A stretch of 23,429 nt of DNA, taken from positions 1-23,429 of the forward strand of contig CALBJK010000262.1 in the NCBI GenBank assembly GCA_937892695.1. The letters are read 5' to 3'. Under the pieces are notes generated by a model. That model searched no databases. It was not told the DNA's origin and was given only the letters and a program-made list of their open reading frames with translations. The position numbers and the translations under genes were made by a program. Origin of the DNA: an uncultured Prevotella sp. GTDB taxonomy: Bacteria; Bacteroidota; Bacteroidia; Bacteroidales; Bacteroidaceae. Positions 1-7,513 of this stretch are shown here, piece after piece. Every line of letters starts with the position of its first letter. The stretch's first letter is position 1.

Positions 1-458
1 CAAAATATCAGAGCGGCCCGATCAATCATGACCACACACCGTCTTTCCCTGACCATACGGCCGGAATCGACAACTATTACAATCACCATCTTTACACTGG
101 GTGGCAACATTGGGGACAGGTGATGGGAAATCCGCTCTACCGGTCGCCTATTTACAATACAAGCGGTACGATTGATGTCGAAGACAACCGCTTCGTCGCA
201 TTCCATCTCGGTGCGGACGGTAATATAAAAGAATGGCTGACCTACCGTGTGCTCGGAACATATCAGAAAGGGTGGGGTACCTATAACAAGCCTTACACAA
301 AGATGCACCACAACGTCAGTTTCCTTGCCGAAGTGGCGTGTCATCTGAAACGCAACTGGGAGGTTAAGGGGGCATACGCAATGGACTTCGGAGGAATACT
401 TGGGCATAACGCCGGTTTCCAACTCACGGTATCTAAAAGCGGACTCATAAATCTGTAG
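1..458 (+). CDS. Capsule assembly Wzi family outer-membrane protein, C-terminal part
   Basis: The reading frame is open from base 3 to the stop at 456-458, so the gene starts left of the window and only about 151 C-terminal residues are visible. The segment NYYNHHLYTGWQHWGQVMGN followed by PLYRSPIYN is typical of the Bacteroidota Wzi-like capsule assembly family, whose members are outer-membrane beta-barrels thought to hold surface polysaccharide. The rest alternates polar and hydrophobic residues in short strands, as expected of a barrel (YRVLGTYQKGWGTY, NVSFLAEVACHL, AGFQLTVSKSGLINL). A lipoprotein gene follows 85 bases later on the same strand and the pair ends at a terminator, so they are probably co-transcribed. 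Family assignment is from remembered sequence pattern; the missing N-terminus prevents a check of full length. Confidence 0.8.
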   Translation, partial: KYQSGPINHDHTPSFPDHTAGIDNYYNHHLYTGWQHWGQVMGNPLYRSPIYNTSGTIDVEDNRFVAFHLGADGNIKEWLTYRVLGTYQKGWGTYNKPYTKMHHNVSFLAEVACHLKRNWEVKGAYAMDFGGILGHNAGFQLTVSKSGLINL

Positions 459-543
459 GCGTGACAAACAGGGCAGGACAGAAAATGTAGAATGGATCGA
501 TGGCCAGGTAGTGGCTATCGGGTTCAAAGACAATAACAAGACA

Positions 544-990
544 ATGTACAAAGCAAAAGCGTATGTCGTGGCCGTGATTGCGGCATTTACAATATTATTC
601 ACCGGTTGCACCATAGAGTCGTCCGACAACGGCGACCTCGATGGCTTCTGGCATCTGGAGCGTGTGGACAGTATTCAGACCGGAAGCAGTTCCGACTTGG
701 CAAAAGCCAGCCTGTTCTGGTCATTCCAGGCCAAGTTGATGAGAGTGACCGACTATAAGAACCATAACGGCGATTTCCTGATGAGGTTCGACCACAACGG
801 TAGCGTGCTTCGCACTTACGATCCCCACGAGAACGATCGTGCCAACGGCGACCCAGCCGTGGCCGATGCCTCAAAGCTCAAGCCGTTTGGCATTAATGGC
901 ATTGAGGACACTTTTCGGGTCGAAAATCTGAAAGGCTCTAAGATGGTGTTGTCTACCCGCAAGCTGAGACTGACATTCAAGAAGTTCTAA
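544..990 (+). CDS. Lipocalin-like lipoprotein (DUF4847-type)
   Basis: A 148-residue protein with a lipoprotein signal peptide: MYKAKAYVVAVIAAF is followed by the lipobox LFTGC, so the mature protein starts at Cys22 with TIESSDNGDLDGFW. The motif GDLDGFWHLERVDS, the strand pattern after it and the location next to a Wzi gene fit the small lipocalin-like DUF4847 family of Bacteroidales; the family name is from memory. The ATG at 544 is preferred because the signal peptide begins there. A GTG at 511 would add 11 polar residues before it. The frame stays open back to 451, giving protein-like residues (ENVEWIDGQVVAIGFKDNN), but no better start is seen. Likely anchored in the outer membrane. Its ligand is unknown; a link with capsule is inferred only from its neighbour. 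Confidence 0.75.
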   Translation: MYKAKAYVVAVIAAFTILFTGCTIESSDNGDLDGFWHLERVDSIQTGSSSDLAKASLFWSFQAKLMRVTDYKNHNGDFLMRFDHNGSVLRTYDPHENDRANGDPAVADASKLKPFGINGIEDTFRVENLKGSKMVLSTRKLRLTFKKF

Positions 991-1002
991 TCCCCTTACC
1001 AG

Positions 1003-1054
1003 ATAATCCCCGATAGATGACAAGAGTTCATCTACCGGGGATTATTATTTTTTA
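1003..1054 (+). terminator. Rho-independent terminator after the Wzi/lipoprotein pair
   Basis: Bases 1003-1020 and 1028-1045 form an 18-bp stem with a single A-C mismatch and a 7-base loop. A T-rich tract follows at 1046-1053. It lies 12 bases after the stop of the lipoprotein gene. There is no A-run on its left side, so it should act mainly on the + strand. Confidence 0.85.
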
Positions 1055-1072
1055 CTATTCAGATACTCAAAC

Positions 1073-1429
1073 TTAATTATTACTATCGCCAAGCTGCAAC
1101 AGTTCTGTCCGTCCAGCCTGCACCTGAGCATTACCCGACCAGTGGTGTTCTTCTTTACCGTAAACGGAGACTTTGACTGTATAGTTTCCTGGATTCAGAT
1201 CTACTTCTTTTATCTTGTTTGTCCCAAAGTCAACCACTTTTATAGCCCCCTGTTCATAACCGAATGGGAAAATTGCCATGTGCGTATTATTTTCATAATA
1301 GGCATTCCATGATGTCACTTCCACTTTCAGAGTGCCAACTGTTGGATAGTCGTCGTTATCTGAACAGCCCGAAAAACAAATCATAGCAAATACTGACGCT
1401 ATGAACAATACAAATCTTTTATTCTTCAT
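1073..1429 (-). CDS. Small surface-type lipoprotein, unknown function
   Basis: A 118-residue protein that I do not recognise. The N-terminus (MKNKRFVLFIASVFAMICFSGC) is a clear lipoprotein signal peptide with lipobox FSGC. The cysteine is followed by SDNDDY, which resembles the acidic lipoprotein export signal used by Bacteroidota to place lipoproteins on the cell surface (SDDDD type in B. fragilis). The remaining 95 residues look like one small beta-sandwich: LKVEVTSWNAYYENNTHMAI, IKVVDFGTNKIKEVDLNPGN, YTVKVSVYGKEEHH and a closing ELLQLGD. The phrase LNPGNYTVKV is common in small Ig-like or carboxypeptidase-regulatory-like domains of Bacteroidota. It stands alone on the - strand, converging with the capsule pair. 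AT content is higher than in its neighbours. Confidence 0.7.
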   Translation of the reverse strand: MKNKRFVLFIASVFAMICFSGCSDNDDYPTVGTLKVEVTSWNAYYENNTHMAIFPFGYEQGAIKVVDFGTNKIKEVDLNPGNYTVKVSVYGKEEHHWSGNAQVQAGRTELLQLGDSNN

Positions 1430-1730
1430 ATTCTATATTATTTGTTTATTATATTGAAGGTAGCCATGTTTCTGATTCATACTTAGATTGTGATCTGCAA
1501 CTATCGATAAGTTGTCCATCATATGATGAGAAGAAGTTCTTATGAAGTCTGATATCACATAATAAAATACACGCATAATGCCACTATACTGATAATCTGT
1601 AGACTTTCTGCATTAAAATACAAGTACAAAATTAAGCATAAATATTTAATCAGTCTATAATTGCAGCTTAATATAATGTTAAAATTATATTACACAAGAA
1701 TCCTCATTCATTAATAAGTCATTCCTCCAA

Positions 1731-1859
1731 TCATTTCGTCATCACGAATAGAACAGCGGCTAAAACCGTAAATGTCAGTGAAGTTTCCACTTCTTTTAAT
1801 TTGAAACCGATGTAAAGAAAACCGACTGACAAATGTAGCAGTTTTATAAAACGGGGCAT
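1731..1859 (-). CDS. Possible 42-residue hydrophobic small protein
   Basis: Reading the - strand from the ATG at 1859 gives 42 codons ending in TGA at 1731. The peptide starts MPRFIKLLHLSVGFLYIGF, then has a charged turn (KLKEVETS) and ends with a second hydrophobic stretch (TVLAAVLFVMTK). This could be a two-segment membrane microprotein. Against it: the ATG lies inside a repeated 14-mer, no ribosome site or promoter box is evident, and short AT-rich ORFs arise by chance. Conservation is the only useful test. Confidence 0.15.
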   Translation of the reverse strand: MPRFIKLLHLSVGFLYIGFKLKEVETSLTFTVLAAVLFVMTK

Positions 1860-1927
1860 ATTTCGATGAGAAACGGGGCATATTGGCTTCTGATATGCCG
1901 CATATCAGAAGCCAATATGCCCCGTTT
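1849..1927. repeat. Perfect 28-bp-arm hairpin with a preceding direct repeat
   Basis: Bases 1871-1898 and 1900-1927 are exact reverse complements around one central base (1899), so 57 bases form a perfect palindrome. The outer 14 bases of the left arm (AAACGGGGCATATT, 1871-1884) occur again at 1849-1862 in direct orientation, so the 14-mer is present three times within 79 bases. No T-run follows on either strand, so it is not a standard terminator. It lies about 110 bases downstream of the mannosyltransferase stop codon on the - strand. A miniature mobile or REP-like element or a 3'-end RNA structure are both possible. Confidence 0.85.
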
Positions 1928-2035
1928 TGTAAGCTGAAAACGGCTGTTTTGCAACCTGTTGATAATGAATGCGTTACGATAGACGACAGACTGACAAAGT
2001 TGTCAGTTACGAATTGTAAGCAGTAATGATCGAAA

Positions 2036-2782
2036 TCACTCCTTGGCCTTAGGATATTTGCGAAACCATCCGTCCCAGCGCAGACGCATCACGCCGAAGA
2101 ACGCCTCGCCGAAGATGCCGCCGTTCATCTTGCTTACGCCCTCGCGACGGTTGACAAACACCACAGGCACTTCCTTAATCTTAAAGCCCATCTTGTAGGC
2201 AGTGTATTTCATTTCTATCTGGAAGGCATAGCCTTTGAAGCGTACCTGGTCGAGAGGAATGCTCGCGAGCACCCGACGACGGTAGCACTTGAAGCCGGCT
2301 GTAGTGTCGTGGACATTGAAGCCCGTTATCAGCCGTACATACTTTGAAGCGAAATAGCTCATAAGCACACGCCCGATGGGCCAGTTGACAACATTCACAC
2401 CGCTCACGTAGCGTGACCCGATGGCCACGTCGTAGCCTTCGTCGTGACAGGCAGCATAGAGTCGTGGCAGGTCGTTGGGATTGTGGCTGAAGTCGGCATC
2501 CATCTCAAATATATATTCGTAGCCCTGCTCCAGCGCCCACTTGAAGCCCGTGATATAGGCAGTGCCCAGTCCGAGCTTGCCGCTGCGCTCGATTATGTGT
2601 AGCCGATCGGCAAACTCGCCGCCTATCAGCCGATGGACTATGGCAGCAGTCCCGTCTGGACTTCCGTCGTCGATTACGAGAATGTCGAAACTCTTCGGTA
2701 GAGCGAACACCGCACGTATGATTTTCTCGATGTTCTCTTTCTCGTTGTACGTAGGTATGATAACAATGCTGTCGCTGTTCAT
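2036..2782 (-). CDS. Polyprenol-phosphate mannosyltransferase (GT2, Dpm1-like)
   Basis: A 248-residue GT-A fold glycosyltransferase of family 2. It should transfer mannose from GDP-mannose to a polyprenyl phosphate at the cytoplasmic face of the inner membrane, giving a lipid-linked sugar donor. Visible motifs are IIPTYNEKENIEKII (residues 8-22), the nucleotide-binding DDGSPDGT (38-45), the metal-binding DADFSH (95-100), then AIGSRYVSG and the acceptor-region GFKCYRRR. Length and motifs match the single-domain bacterial Dpm1 type; there is no C-terminal membrane domain, so it would be peripherally bound. The start is fixed by the N-terminal strand beginning right after MNSDS. A -7 box (TAAGTTTG, 2854-2847) lies 65 bases upstream. 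It diverges from the AAA/nuclease gene. The donor could be another sugar nucleotide; family membership is firm. Confidence 0.9.
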   Translation of the reverse strand: MNSDSIVIIPTYNEKENIEKIIRAVFALPKSFDILVIDDGSPDGTAAIVHRLIGGEFADRLHIIERSGKLGLGTAYITGFKWALEQGYEYIFEMDADFSHNPNDLPRLYAACHDEGYDVAIGSRYVSGVNVVNWPIGRVLMSYFASKYVRLITGFNVHDTTAGFKCYRRRVLASIPLDQVRFKGYAFQIEMKYTAYKMGFKIKEVPVVFVNRREGVSKMNGGIFGEAFFGVMRLRWDGWFRKYPKAKE

Positions 2783-2846
2783 GTTCTGTTATTTTTATTA
2801 CTGTCGTTCGTACTTTCGTTCGAGACTTCAGTTTGTTTACTTACTG

Positions 2847-2854
2847 CAAACTTA
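2847..2854 (-). promoter_or_regulatory. Promoter -7 box for the mannosyltransferase gene
   Basis: TAAGTTTG read on the - strand matches the Bacteroidota -7 consensus TAnnTTTG. It predicts a transcript start near 2840 and a leader of about 58 bases. I see no good TTTG at the expected -33 distance. Confidence 0.45.
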
Positions 2855-3051
2855 CACAAAAAATCTAATACTGACGTGTGCTGTGTTATAAAAAATGTTT
2901 GCCGCCTGAAAATATTGCCCATTGCTGTACCTGTCCGCAGAATTGCTTTTACTCCGGATTTATATTTTCGTTCCAGCGGATATGCTATCATTTGTGCCTT
3001 CCCTACTACTTTAAACCTAAATCAGAAACTTGAATCTTCAGAGGTAAAAAT

Positions 3052-3083
3052 ATTGTCGATTTGAATATTTTTCGCTATCTTCG
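3052..3083 (+). promoter_or_regulatory. Promoter for the AAA-ATPase/PD-(D/E)XK gene
   Basis: A partial -33 element ATTG (3052-3055) is followed 20 bases later by TATCTTCG (3076-3083), one base off TAnnTTTG. The start codon is 24 bases further on, so the leader would be short (about 18 bases). Confidence 0.45.
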
Positions 3084-3107
3084 CAGACGAGAAGTAAGAA
3101 CTGCATT

Positions 3108-4673
3108 ATGGAACTACGTAGGAAACTTTACCCCATTGGGATACAGACGTTCGAAAAGATACGTACAGGCAACTATCTGTACATCGATAAGACAGAATAC
3201 GTCTACCGCATGGCAAATTCTGATTCCGAGTTCATGTTTCTCAGCCGCCCACGCCGGTTCGGCAAGTCACTGCTGACATCCACGCTTCACAGCTATTTAG
3301 AAGGACGCAAAGACCTGTTCAAAGGTCTGGCAATAGAAAAACTCGAAAAGGACTGGACCGAATATCCTGTGCTACACTTCGACATGAGTCTCGGCAAACA
3401 CATGGGCGAAAGTGGCTTGACTGTCTATTTGTACAATATGCTGGCCGACTATGAGTCGCAGTTCGGAATAACCGACACCATAGAGGGACCGAACAACCGT
3501 CTGACCAACCTTATAAAGACAGTCTACCGGAAGACGGGGAAGAAAGTGGTCATACTCATCGACGAATATGACGCTCCGCTGCTCGATGTAGTACACGAAG
3601 AACAAAACCTTTCAGCGCTTCTCAACATCATGCGCAACTTTTACAGTCCGCTGAAAGGGTGCGACTCGTACATCAGGTTCGCCTTTCTTACAGGTATAAC
3701 AAAGTTCTCGCAACTGAGTATTTTTAGCGAACTGAACAACATAAAAAACATCAGCATGGTCGAAAGCTATGCTGCTGTATGCGGTATAACCGAAGAAGAA
3801 ATGCGTACTCAGATGGACAATGACCTCGATTTGATGGCAGAAAAAATGAACATCACAAAAGAAGAGGTAATGGCCAAACTGAAAGAGAACTATGACGGCT
3901 ATCATTTCACGTGGCCGTCTCCGGACATATACAATCCGTACAGCCTGTTGAATGCATTCGTTGACAGAAAACTAAATTCTTACTGGTTCGGAAGCGGCAC
4001 ACCAACTTACCTTATAGAAATGTTGCGCAAATATAAGGTGTTGCCGTCACAAATAGGAATGAGAAAAGCCATGGCTACCGAATTCGACGCGCCGACAGAA
4101 CGGCTTACGAGCATCGTACCGCTGATGTATCAAAGCGGTTATCTCACAATAAAATCATACAGCCCGATGCTCGACAGATACACGCTCGACATTCCCAACA
4201 AGGAAGTGCGCTTAGGACTGATGTACAGCCTTATCCCCTATTATGTCACGCCCGACACTCTGGAGACGACAAACACCATAGCCGACATGGCCGAAGCACT
4301 GTTCTCCGACGACATGGACAAGGCTCTGGGGTGTCTGAAAACGTTTCTTTCTACCGTACCCTATTGCGACCATACCGACTATGAAGGTCACTACCAGCAG
4401 ATGCTGTATGTCATCTTCAGCCTGCTCGGACTATACTGCGATGTCGAGGTACATACCCCACACGGACGTGTCGACATCGCCATGCGGACACGCCACACAT
4501 TGTATGTTATAGAACTGAAGACAGGGAAAAGTGCAGATGCCGCGATGAAACAAATCGACCTTATGCAGTATCCAGAACGGTTCAGACTTTGCGGACTGCC
4601 TACAGCTAAAGTTGCCGTCAGTTTCGATGGCAATACCCACACGCTCGGCGAATGGGAAATAACAAGAAACTAA
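3108..4673 (+). CDS. AAA-ATPase-like / PD-(D/E)XK nuclease-fold protein
   Basis: A 521-residue protein of the large Bacteroidota family that joins an N-terminal AAA-ATPase-like domain to a C-terminal PD-(D/E)XK nuclease-superfamily domain. It opens with KLYPIGIQTFEKIR and YIDKTEYVYRM, the family signature. The P-loop is SRPRRFGKSL (46-55), which keeps GKS but lacks the usual first glycine, as is normal in this family. Walker B is VVILIDEYD (147-155). The C-terminal nuclease-like core has GRVDI (453-457; Asp456) and IELKTGK (Glu469, Lys471), the D-ExK arrangement. The family occurs in many diverse copies per genome. Roles in defence or as selfish elements have been suggested but its function is unproven. 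No toxin, methylase or transposase lies beside it, so it appears to be a solitary insertion between housekeeping genes. The start matches the conserved N-terminus. Confidence 0.9.
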   Translation: MELRRKLYPIGIQTFEKIRTGNYLYIDKTEYVYRMANSDSEFMFLSRPRRFGKSLLTSTLHSYLEGRKDLFKGLAIEKLEKDWTEYPVLHFDMSLGKHMGESGLTVYLYNMLADYESQFGITDTIEGPNNRLTNLIKTVYRKTGKKVVILIDEYDAPLLDVVHEEQNLSALLNIMRNFYSPLKGCDSYIRFAFLTGITKFSQLSIFSELNNIKNISMVESYAAVCGITEEEMRTQMDNDLDLMAEKMNITKEEVMAKLKENYDGYHFTWPSPDIYNPYSLLNAFVDRKLNSYWFGSGTPTYLIEMLRKYKVLPSQIGMRKAMATEFDAPTERLTSIVPLMYQSGYLTIKSYSPMLDRYTLDIPNKEVRLGLMYSLIPYYVTPDTLETTNTIADMAEALFSDDMDKALGCLKTFLSTVPYCDHTDYEGHYQQMLYVIFSLLGLYCDVEVHTPHGRVDIAMRTRHTLYVIELKTGKSADAAMKQIDLMQYPERFRLCGLPTAKVAVSFDGNTHTLGEWEITRN

Positions 4674-4742
4674 AAAATATCCCCAGACTGAATGAGATAA
4701 TCCCAGTTTGTTGCCAAGACATAAATAGGCGATTTTGATATC

Positions 4743-5501
4743 TTATTGGTCCGGGTTATCCACTTCGCCTTGATATTCGGGCACAAGTCCGGACATCACC
4801 ACTTTGTAGCTTTCGTCTTCGAGATTGCGTATGTTGTCTGCTCCTTTGCCTTGTGGCATGATGGGTTTGTGTATTGTAAGTTTCAACGGATGCCATAGTA
4901 CAAACTTCATGTCACGGGTGCGTGGCATGACGTTGAACGAGCCGTTGATTGTGAGCGGCACAACTGGTAGCTGCAAGTCGTCGGCAAGCATGAACGCCCC
5001 GCGTTTGAACTTTCCCATGTGACCGGTGAAGGATCTTGCTCCCTCGGGAAATACGACGAGTGACATGCCGTCGCACAATGTGGCTCGTGCCTGATCATAA
5101 GTCTCCCTTATCTTGCTTGGACCTCGTTTGTCGACAAATATGAAATGAGCCGCTTCACAGGCTTTGCCGACAAAAGGAACGTTGCGCAGCTGACGTTTCA
5201 TCATCCATTTAAAATTACGTCCCAGAAATCCGTATATCAGGAAAATGTCGAATGCACCTTGGTGGTTGGCTACGAAAACGTACGACTGTCCTTTCTTGAT
5301 GTTTTCACGTCCATCAACCTTTACAGGAAGGAGCATCATCCTGACAATGAACCATGACCACACTTTTCCTGGGTAATAGCCCCAAAAATGTCCGTTGCCT
5401 ACTGCGCATCCGACAATGACCGCAATAGCTGTGATGACTGTATAAACGGCAATAAGCGGAACGGCGATGAAGAGCTGATAAATGCGATAAATGTACTTCA
5501 T
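4743..5501 (-). CDS. plsC: 1-acyl-sn-glycerol-3-phosphate acyltransferase (PlsC family)
   Basis: A 252-residue inner-membrane acyltransferase that should convert lysophosphatidate to phosphatidate in phospholipid synthesis. The N-terminal 35 residues contain a hydrophobic anchor (YQLFIAVPLIAVYTVITAIA). Catalytic motif I is NHQGAFD (79-85, the NHxxxxD box) and motif III is FPEGARS (151-157). Length fits the family. The start ATG overlaps the TGA of the metallophosphoesterase gene by 4 bases (5498-5501), indicating translational coupling and fixing the start. It is the last gene of the - strand run and converges with the AAA/nuclease gene. No clear terminator is visible in the 69-base gap. Related acyltransferases for other lysolipids share these motifs, so substrate is inferred. 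Confidence 0.88.
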   Translation of the reverse strand: MKYIYRIYQLFIAVPLIAVYTVITAIAVIVGCAVGNGHFWGYYPGKVWSWFIVRMMLLPVKVDGRENIKKGQSYVFVANHQGAFDIFLIYGFLGRNFKWMMKRQLRNVPFVGKACEAAHFIFVDKRGPSKIRETYDQARATLCDGMSLVVFPEGARSFTGHMGKFKRGAFMLADDLQLPVVPLTINGSFNVMPRTRDMKFVLWHPLKLTIHKPIMPQGKGADNIRNLEDESYKVVMSGLVPEYQGEVDNPDQ

Positions 5502-6673
5502 TTGTTGTATTTTTGTTCAGTTTTACGTAGGGTTATCACTGCAATTTGAGGCGGCATGTTGAAACGGAATGGCACGAGGCCTCCCAGACCGGTAGAGACG
5601 AACAGTTTGCGTGCTCCTGCTGAGTACAGTCCTGCGTCCTCGTGCCCGGTAAGCTCTGTCGGACGCAGTCCGAAAATACTTATCTGTCCGCCATGCGTAT
5701 GTCCGCTGAGTGTGAGCTGCACTTTGCTATGGGGTAGGATAGAGCGTTGCCAAGCAGACGGGTCATGCTGCATTAAGATAACGAATGCTGACGGAGTTAT
5801 TCCTTGTAGAGTCTTGCGTAAGTCTGCCTTTTGTGGAAACGGAGGTTTGCCGTCGTTTTCTTCTCCGGCAATTACGATTGAGTCGGATCCTCTACGTATG
5901 ATAGCATGATTGTTGAGCAACAGTCTCCATCCATAACTGCGCTGACGTTTCTTCATGTCGAGTTCGTTGGCGGCTTTCACCGAAGCTTTGTCATTGATGT
6001 ACATGCTGTAGTCGTGGTTGCCCAAGACAGAGAACACGCCGTCATGGGCTTTCAGTTTGCTCAATATTTGTCCGTAACCGTTTAGTTCGGAAGGCTGCAT
6101 GTTCTGCAAGTCTCCTGTCAGCAGTATGGCATCCGGATTCAGGTGACAGCATTCGCGTACTGCCCGCTGAAGCAGGTCGGCATCAATCGACCCTACGTGC
6201 AGGTCGGACATCTGAACGATGCGATAGCCGTCAAAACTGTCGGGGAGACTAGTAAAGCTGATGTTTACATGTCGTACTTCAAGCTCCCTTACTCCGACCG
6301 TCGAGCCGTAAATAACCACATAGATGGAAGCTACAGCAACCAACATTCCGATGTGGTTTCCGTAGTTGCGCTTCGACTTTGTGATTTTGCCCAACAAGAA
6401 TCCTAATGCCGAAAAAGTGACGAAGCACAGTTTTGGCAATGCGACAAGTCCGAATGCAAACAGATAGACATTGAGCCATGTTATGTCAGACGGAGCGAAG
6501 TCTCGTATCAGTGACAGCCCTATAGTATAGGAAGCAAGCACCAGACCGGGCACCCACCACATCCATTTAAGCCACCGTGAAAGGTCGGTACGCCGTTTGA
6601 TGTAACGGAAGTAAATGTATGTGTCCGGCAAGTATAACGCCAGAATGATAAAAAAGAAAATCCGTGCTATCAC
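5498..6673 (-). CDS. Membrane-anchored metallophosphoesterase (YkuE-like)
   Basis: A 391-residue protein of the calcineurin-like phosphoesterase superfamily. About four hydrophobic helices make up the first 145 residues (IFFFIILALYLPDTYIYF, WMWWVPGLVLASYTIGLSL, VYLFAFGLVALPKLCFVTF, HIGMLVAVASIYVVIYGS). The catalytic domain follows with the metal-binding set in order: MSDLHVGS (D-x-H), LTGDLQNM (GD), LGNHDYS (GNHD), MQHDPSAW (H) and SGHTHGGQ (GHTH). This layout is like the YkuE group of membrane phosphoesterases, some of which cleave UDP-2,3-diacylglucosamine or other membrane substrates. Being coupled to plsC by a 4-base overlap makes a lipid substrate plausible, but this is inference. It starts 27 bases after the MetH-domain gene. 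Confidence 0.88.
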   Translation of the reverse strand: MIARIFFFIILALYLPDTYIYFRYIKRRTDLSRWLKWMWWVPGLVLASYTIGLSLIRDFAPSDITWLNVYLFAFGLVALPKLCFVTFSALGFLLGKITKSKRNYGNHIGMLVAVASIYVVIYGSTVGVRELEVRHVNISFTSLPDSFDGYRIVQMSDLHVGSIDADLLQRAVRECCHLNPDAILLTGDLQNMQPSELNGYGQILSKLKAHDGVFSVLGNHDYSMYINDKASVKAANELDMKKRQRSYGWRLLLNNHAIIRRGSDSIVIAGEENDGKPPFPQKADLRKTLQGITPSAFVILMQHDPSAWQRSILPHSKVQLTLSGHTHGGQISIFGLRPTELTGHEDAGLYSAGARKLFVSTGLGGLVPFRFNMPPQIAVITLRKTEQKYNK

Positions 6674-6700
6674 TCTTATGTCATTTGCTTATGTCGCTTT

Positions 6701-7513
6701 TCAAGAAAGATTGGCTGCCAGATAACGACGCACGATGCCGACAGGCATCCCCCGGCGACGTGCATAGTCGGATAGTTGGTCTTCGCCTATACGTCCTATT
6801 GCGAAGTAGAACGAACGTGGATGGGCAATCATCAGTCCGGAAACCGATGCGTGTGGCTTCATTGCTCCCGTTTCGGTGAGACGAATGCCTATCTGCTTCA
6901 TGTCAATGATTTTATCGATAAGAAAGTTAATGCTTGCATCTGGCAAAGACGGATAGCCTACAGCCGGACGTATGCCTTCGTAGTCTTCCCTTAACAGTTG
7001 CTCCATAGTGAGATGCTCCTGAGGTGCGTACCCCCAGTAGCTTTTGCGTGCTTCTTCGTGCAGACGCTCGGCTGTTGCTTCGGCCAGACGGTCGGCCAAT
7101 GTCTGAGAGAGCATACGCTTGTAAGGGTCGGAGTCGGGACTGGTTTCCATGCGAATGTCAACAGTTGTAGCGAACACTCCGATCTTGTCTTTAATACCGC
7201 TTGACAGCGGACGTATGAAGTCGGCCAGACTCACTGAAGGTGAATCGTCGCCGGCCCGTTTCTGCTGACGCAGTACCGGAAGCCTGTGGTCGCCGATGAT
7301 TATGTCGTCGCCGTCGCTGTTGGCATCGTACAGTCCGAACAATCCGTATGTATGGAATTTGTTTTCCATCTCGTCAAGCATGGCTTCGGCGTCAGCTTTC
7401 AAGCTGGCACGTTCTTCCTTAGCTTTGCCCGAGAGTCCCCAGGCAAAGAAAAAATAAGACCAGTTGATGTAAGGCCGGAGTGTAGCTATGTCGTATGTTA
7501 TTTTCTTCTTCAT
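6701..7513 (-). CDS. Stand-alone cobalamin-dependent methionine synthase reactivation domain
   Basis: A 270-residue protein that corresponds to the C-terminal AdoMet-binding activation domain of MetH. That domain holds S-adenosylmethionine so that oxidised cob(II)alamin can be reductively methylated. The diagnostic stretch IRPAVGYPSLPD (181-192) matches the RPxxGYP AdoMet-binding motif. It is followed by TETGAMKPHASVSGL (213-227) and AHPRSFYFAIGRIGEDQLSDY (230-250), with the RRRGM end. There are no substrate, folate or B12 domains, so a MetH core must be encoded elsewhere. A split of this kind is known from Thermotoga maritima. The start ATG overlaps the dihydroorotase stop by 4 bases (7510-7513). 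The N-terminal part, with an acidic insert near residues 62-75, is less conserved. Confidence 0.85.
   Translation of the reverse strand: MKKKITYDIATLRPYINWSYFFFAWGLSGKAKEERASLKADAEAMLDEMENKFHTYGLFGLYDANSDGDDIIIGDHRLPVLRQQKRAGDDSPSVSLADFIRPLSSGIKDKIGVFATTVDIRMETSPDSDPYKRMLSQTLADRLAEATAERLHEEARKSYWGYAPQEHLTMEQLLREDYEGIRPAVGYPSLPDASINFLIDKIIDMKQIGIRLTETGAMKPHASVSGLMIAHPRSFYFAIGRIGEDQLSDYARRRGMPVGIVRRYLAANLS

Larger units (their letters stand above)
1430..2035. other. AT-rich intergenic region with repeats
   Basis: About 600 bases with no ORF of 60 codons or more. The left half (about 1430-1730) is strongly AT-rich and I see nothing definite in it. The right half holds a short hydrophobic ORF on the - strand (1731-1859), a direct repeat and perfect hairpin (1849-1927), and an 8-bp inverted repeat with a 2-base spacer (1990-2007, arms ACTGACAA and TTGTCAGT). 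Confidence 0.6.
2783..3107. other. Divergent intergenic region
   Basis: A 325-base region between two divergent genes. It holds the -7 box of the mannosyltransferase gene and a promoter for the AAA/nuclease gene. Short ORFs on both strands here have no recognisable protein character and I regard them as non-coding. Confidence 0.5.

Noticed and set aside
2779..2991. 70-codon - strand ORF upstream of the mannosyltransferase
   Set aside because: It overlaps the -7 box and the divergent promoter region and shows no protein character.
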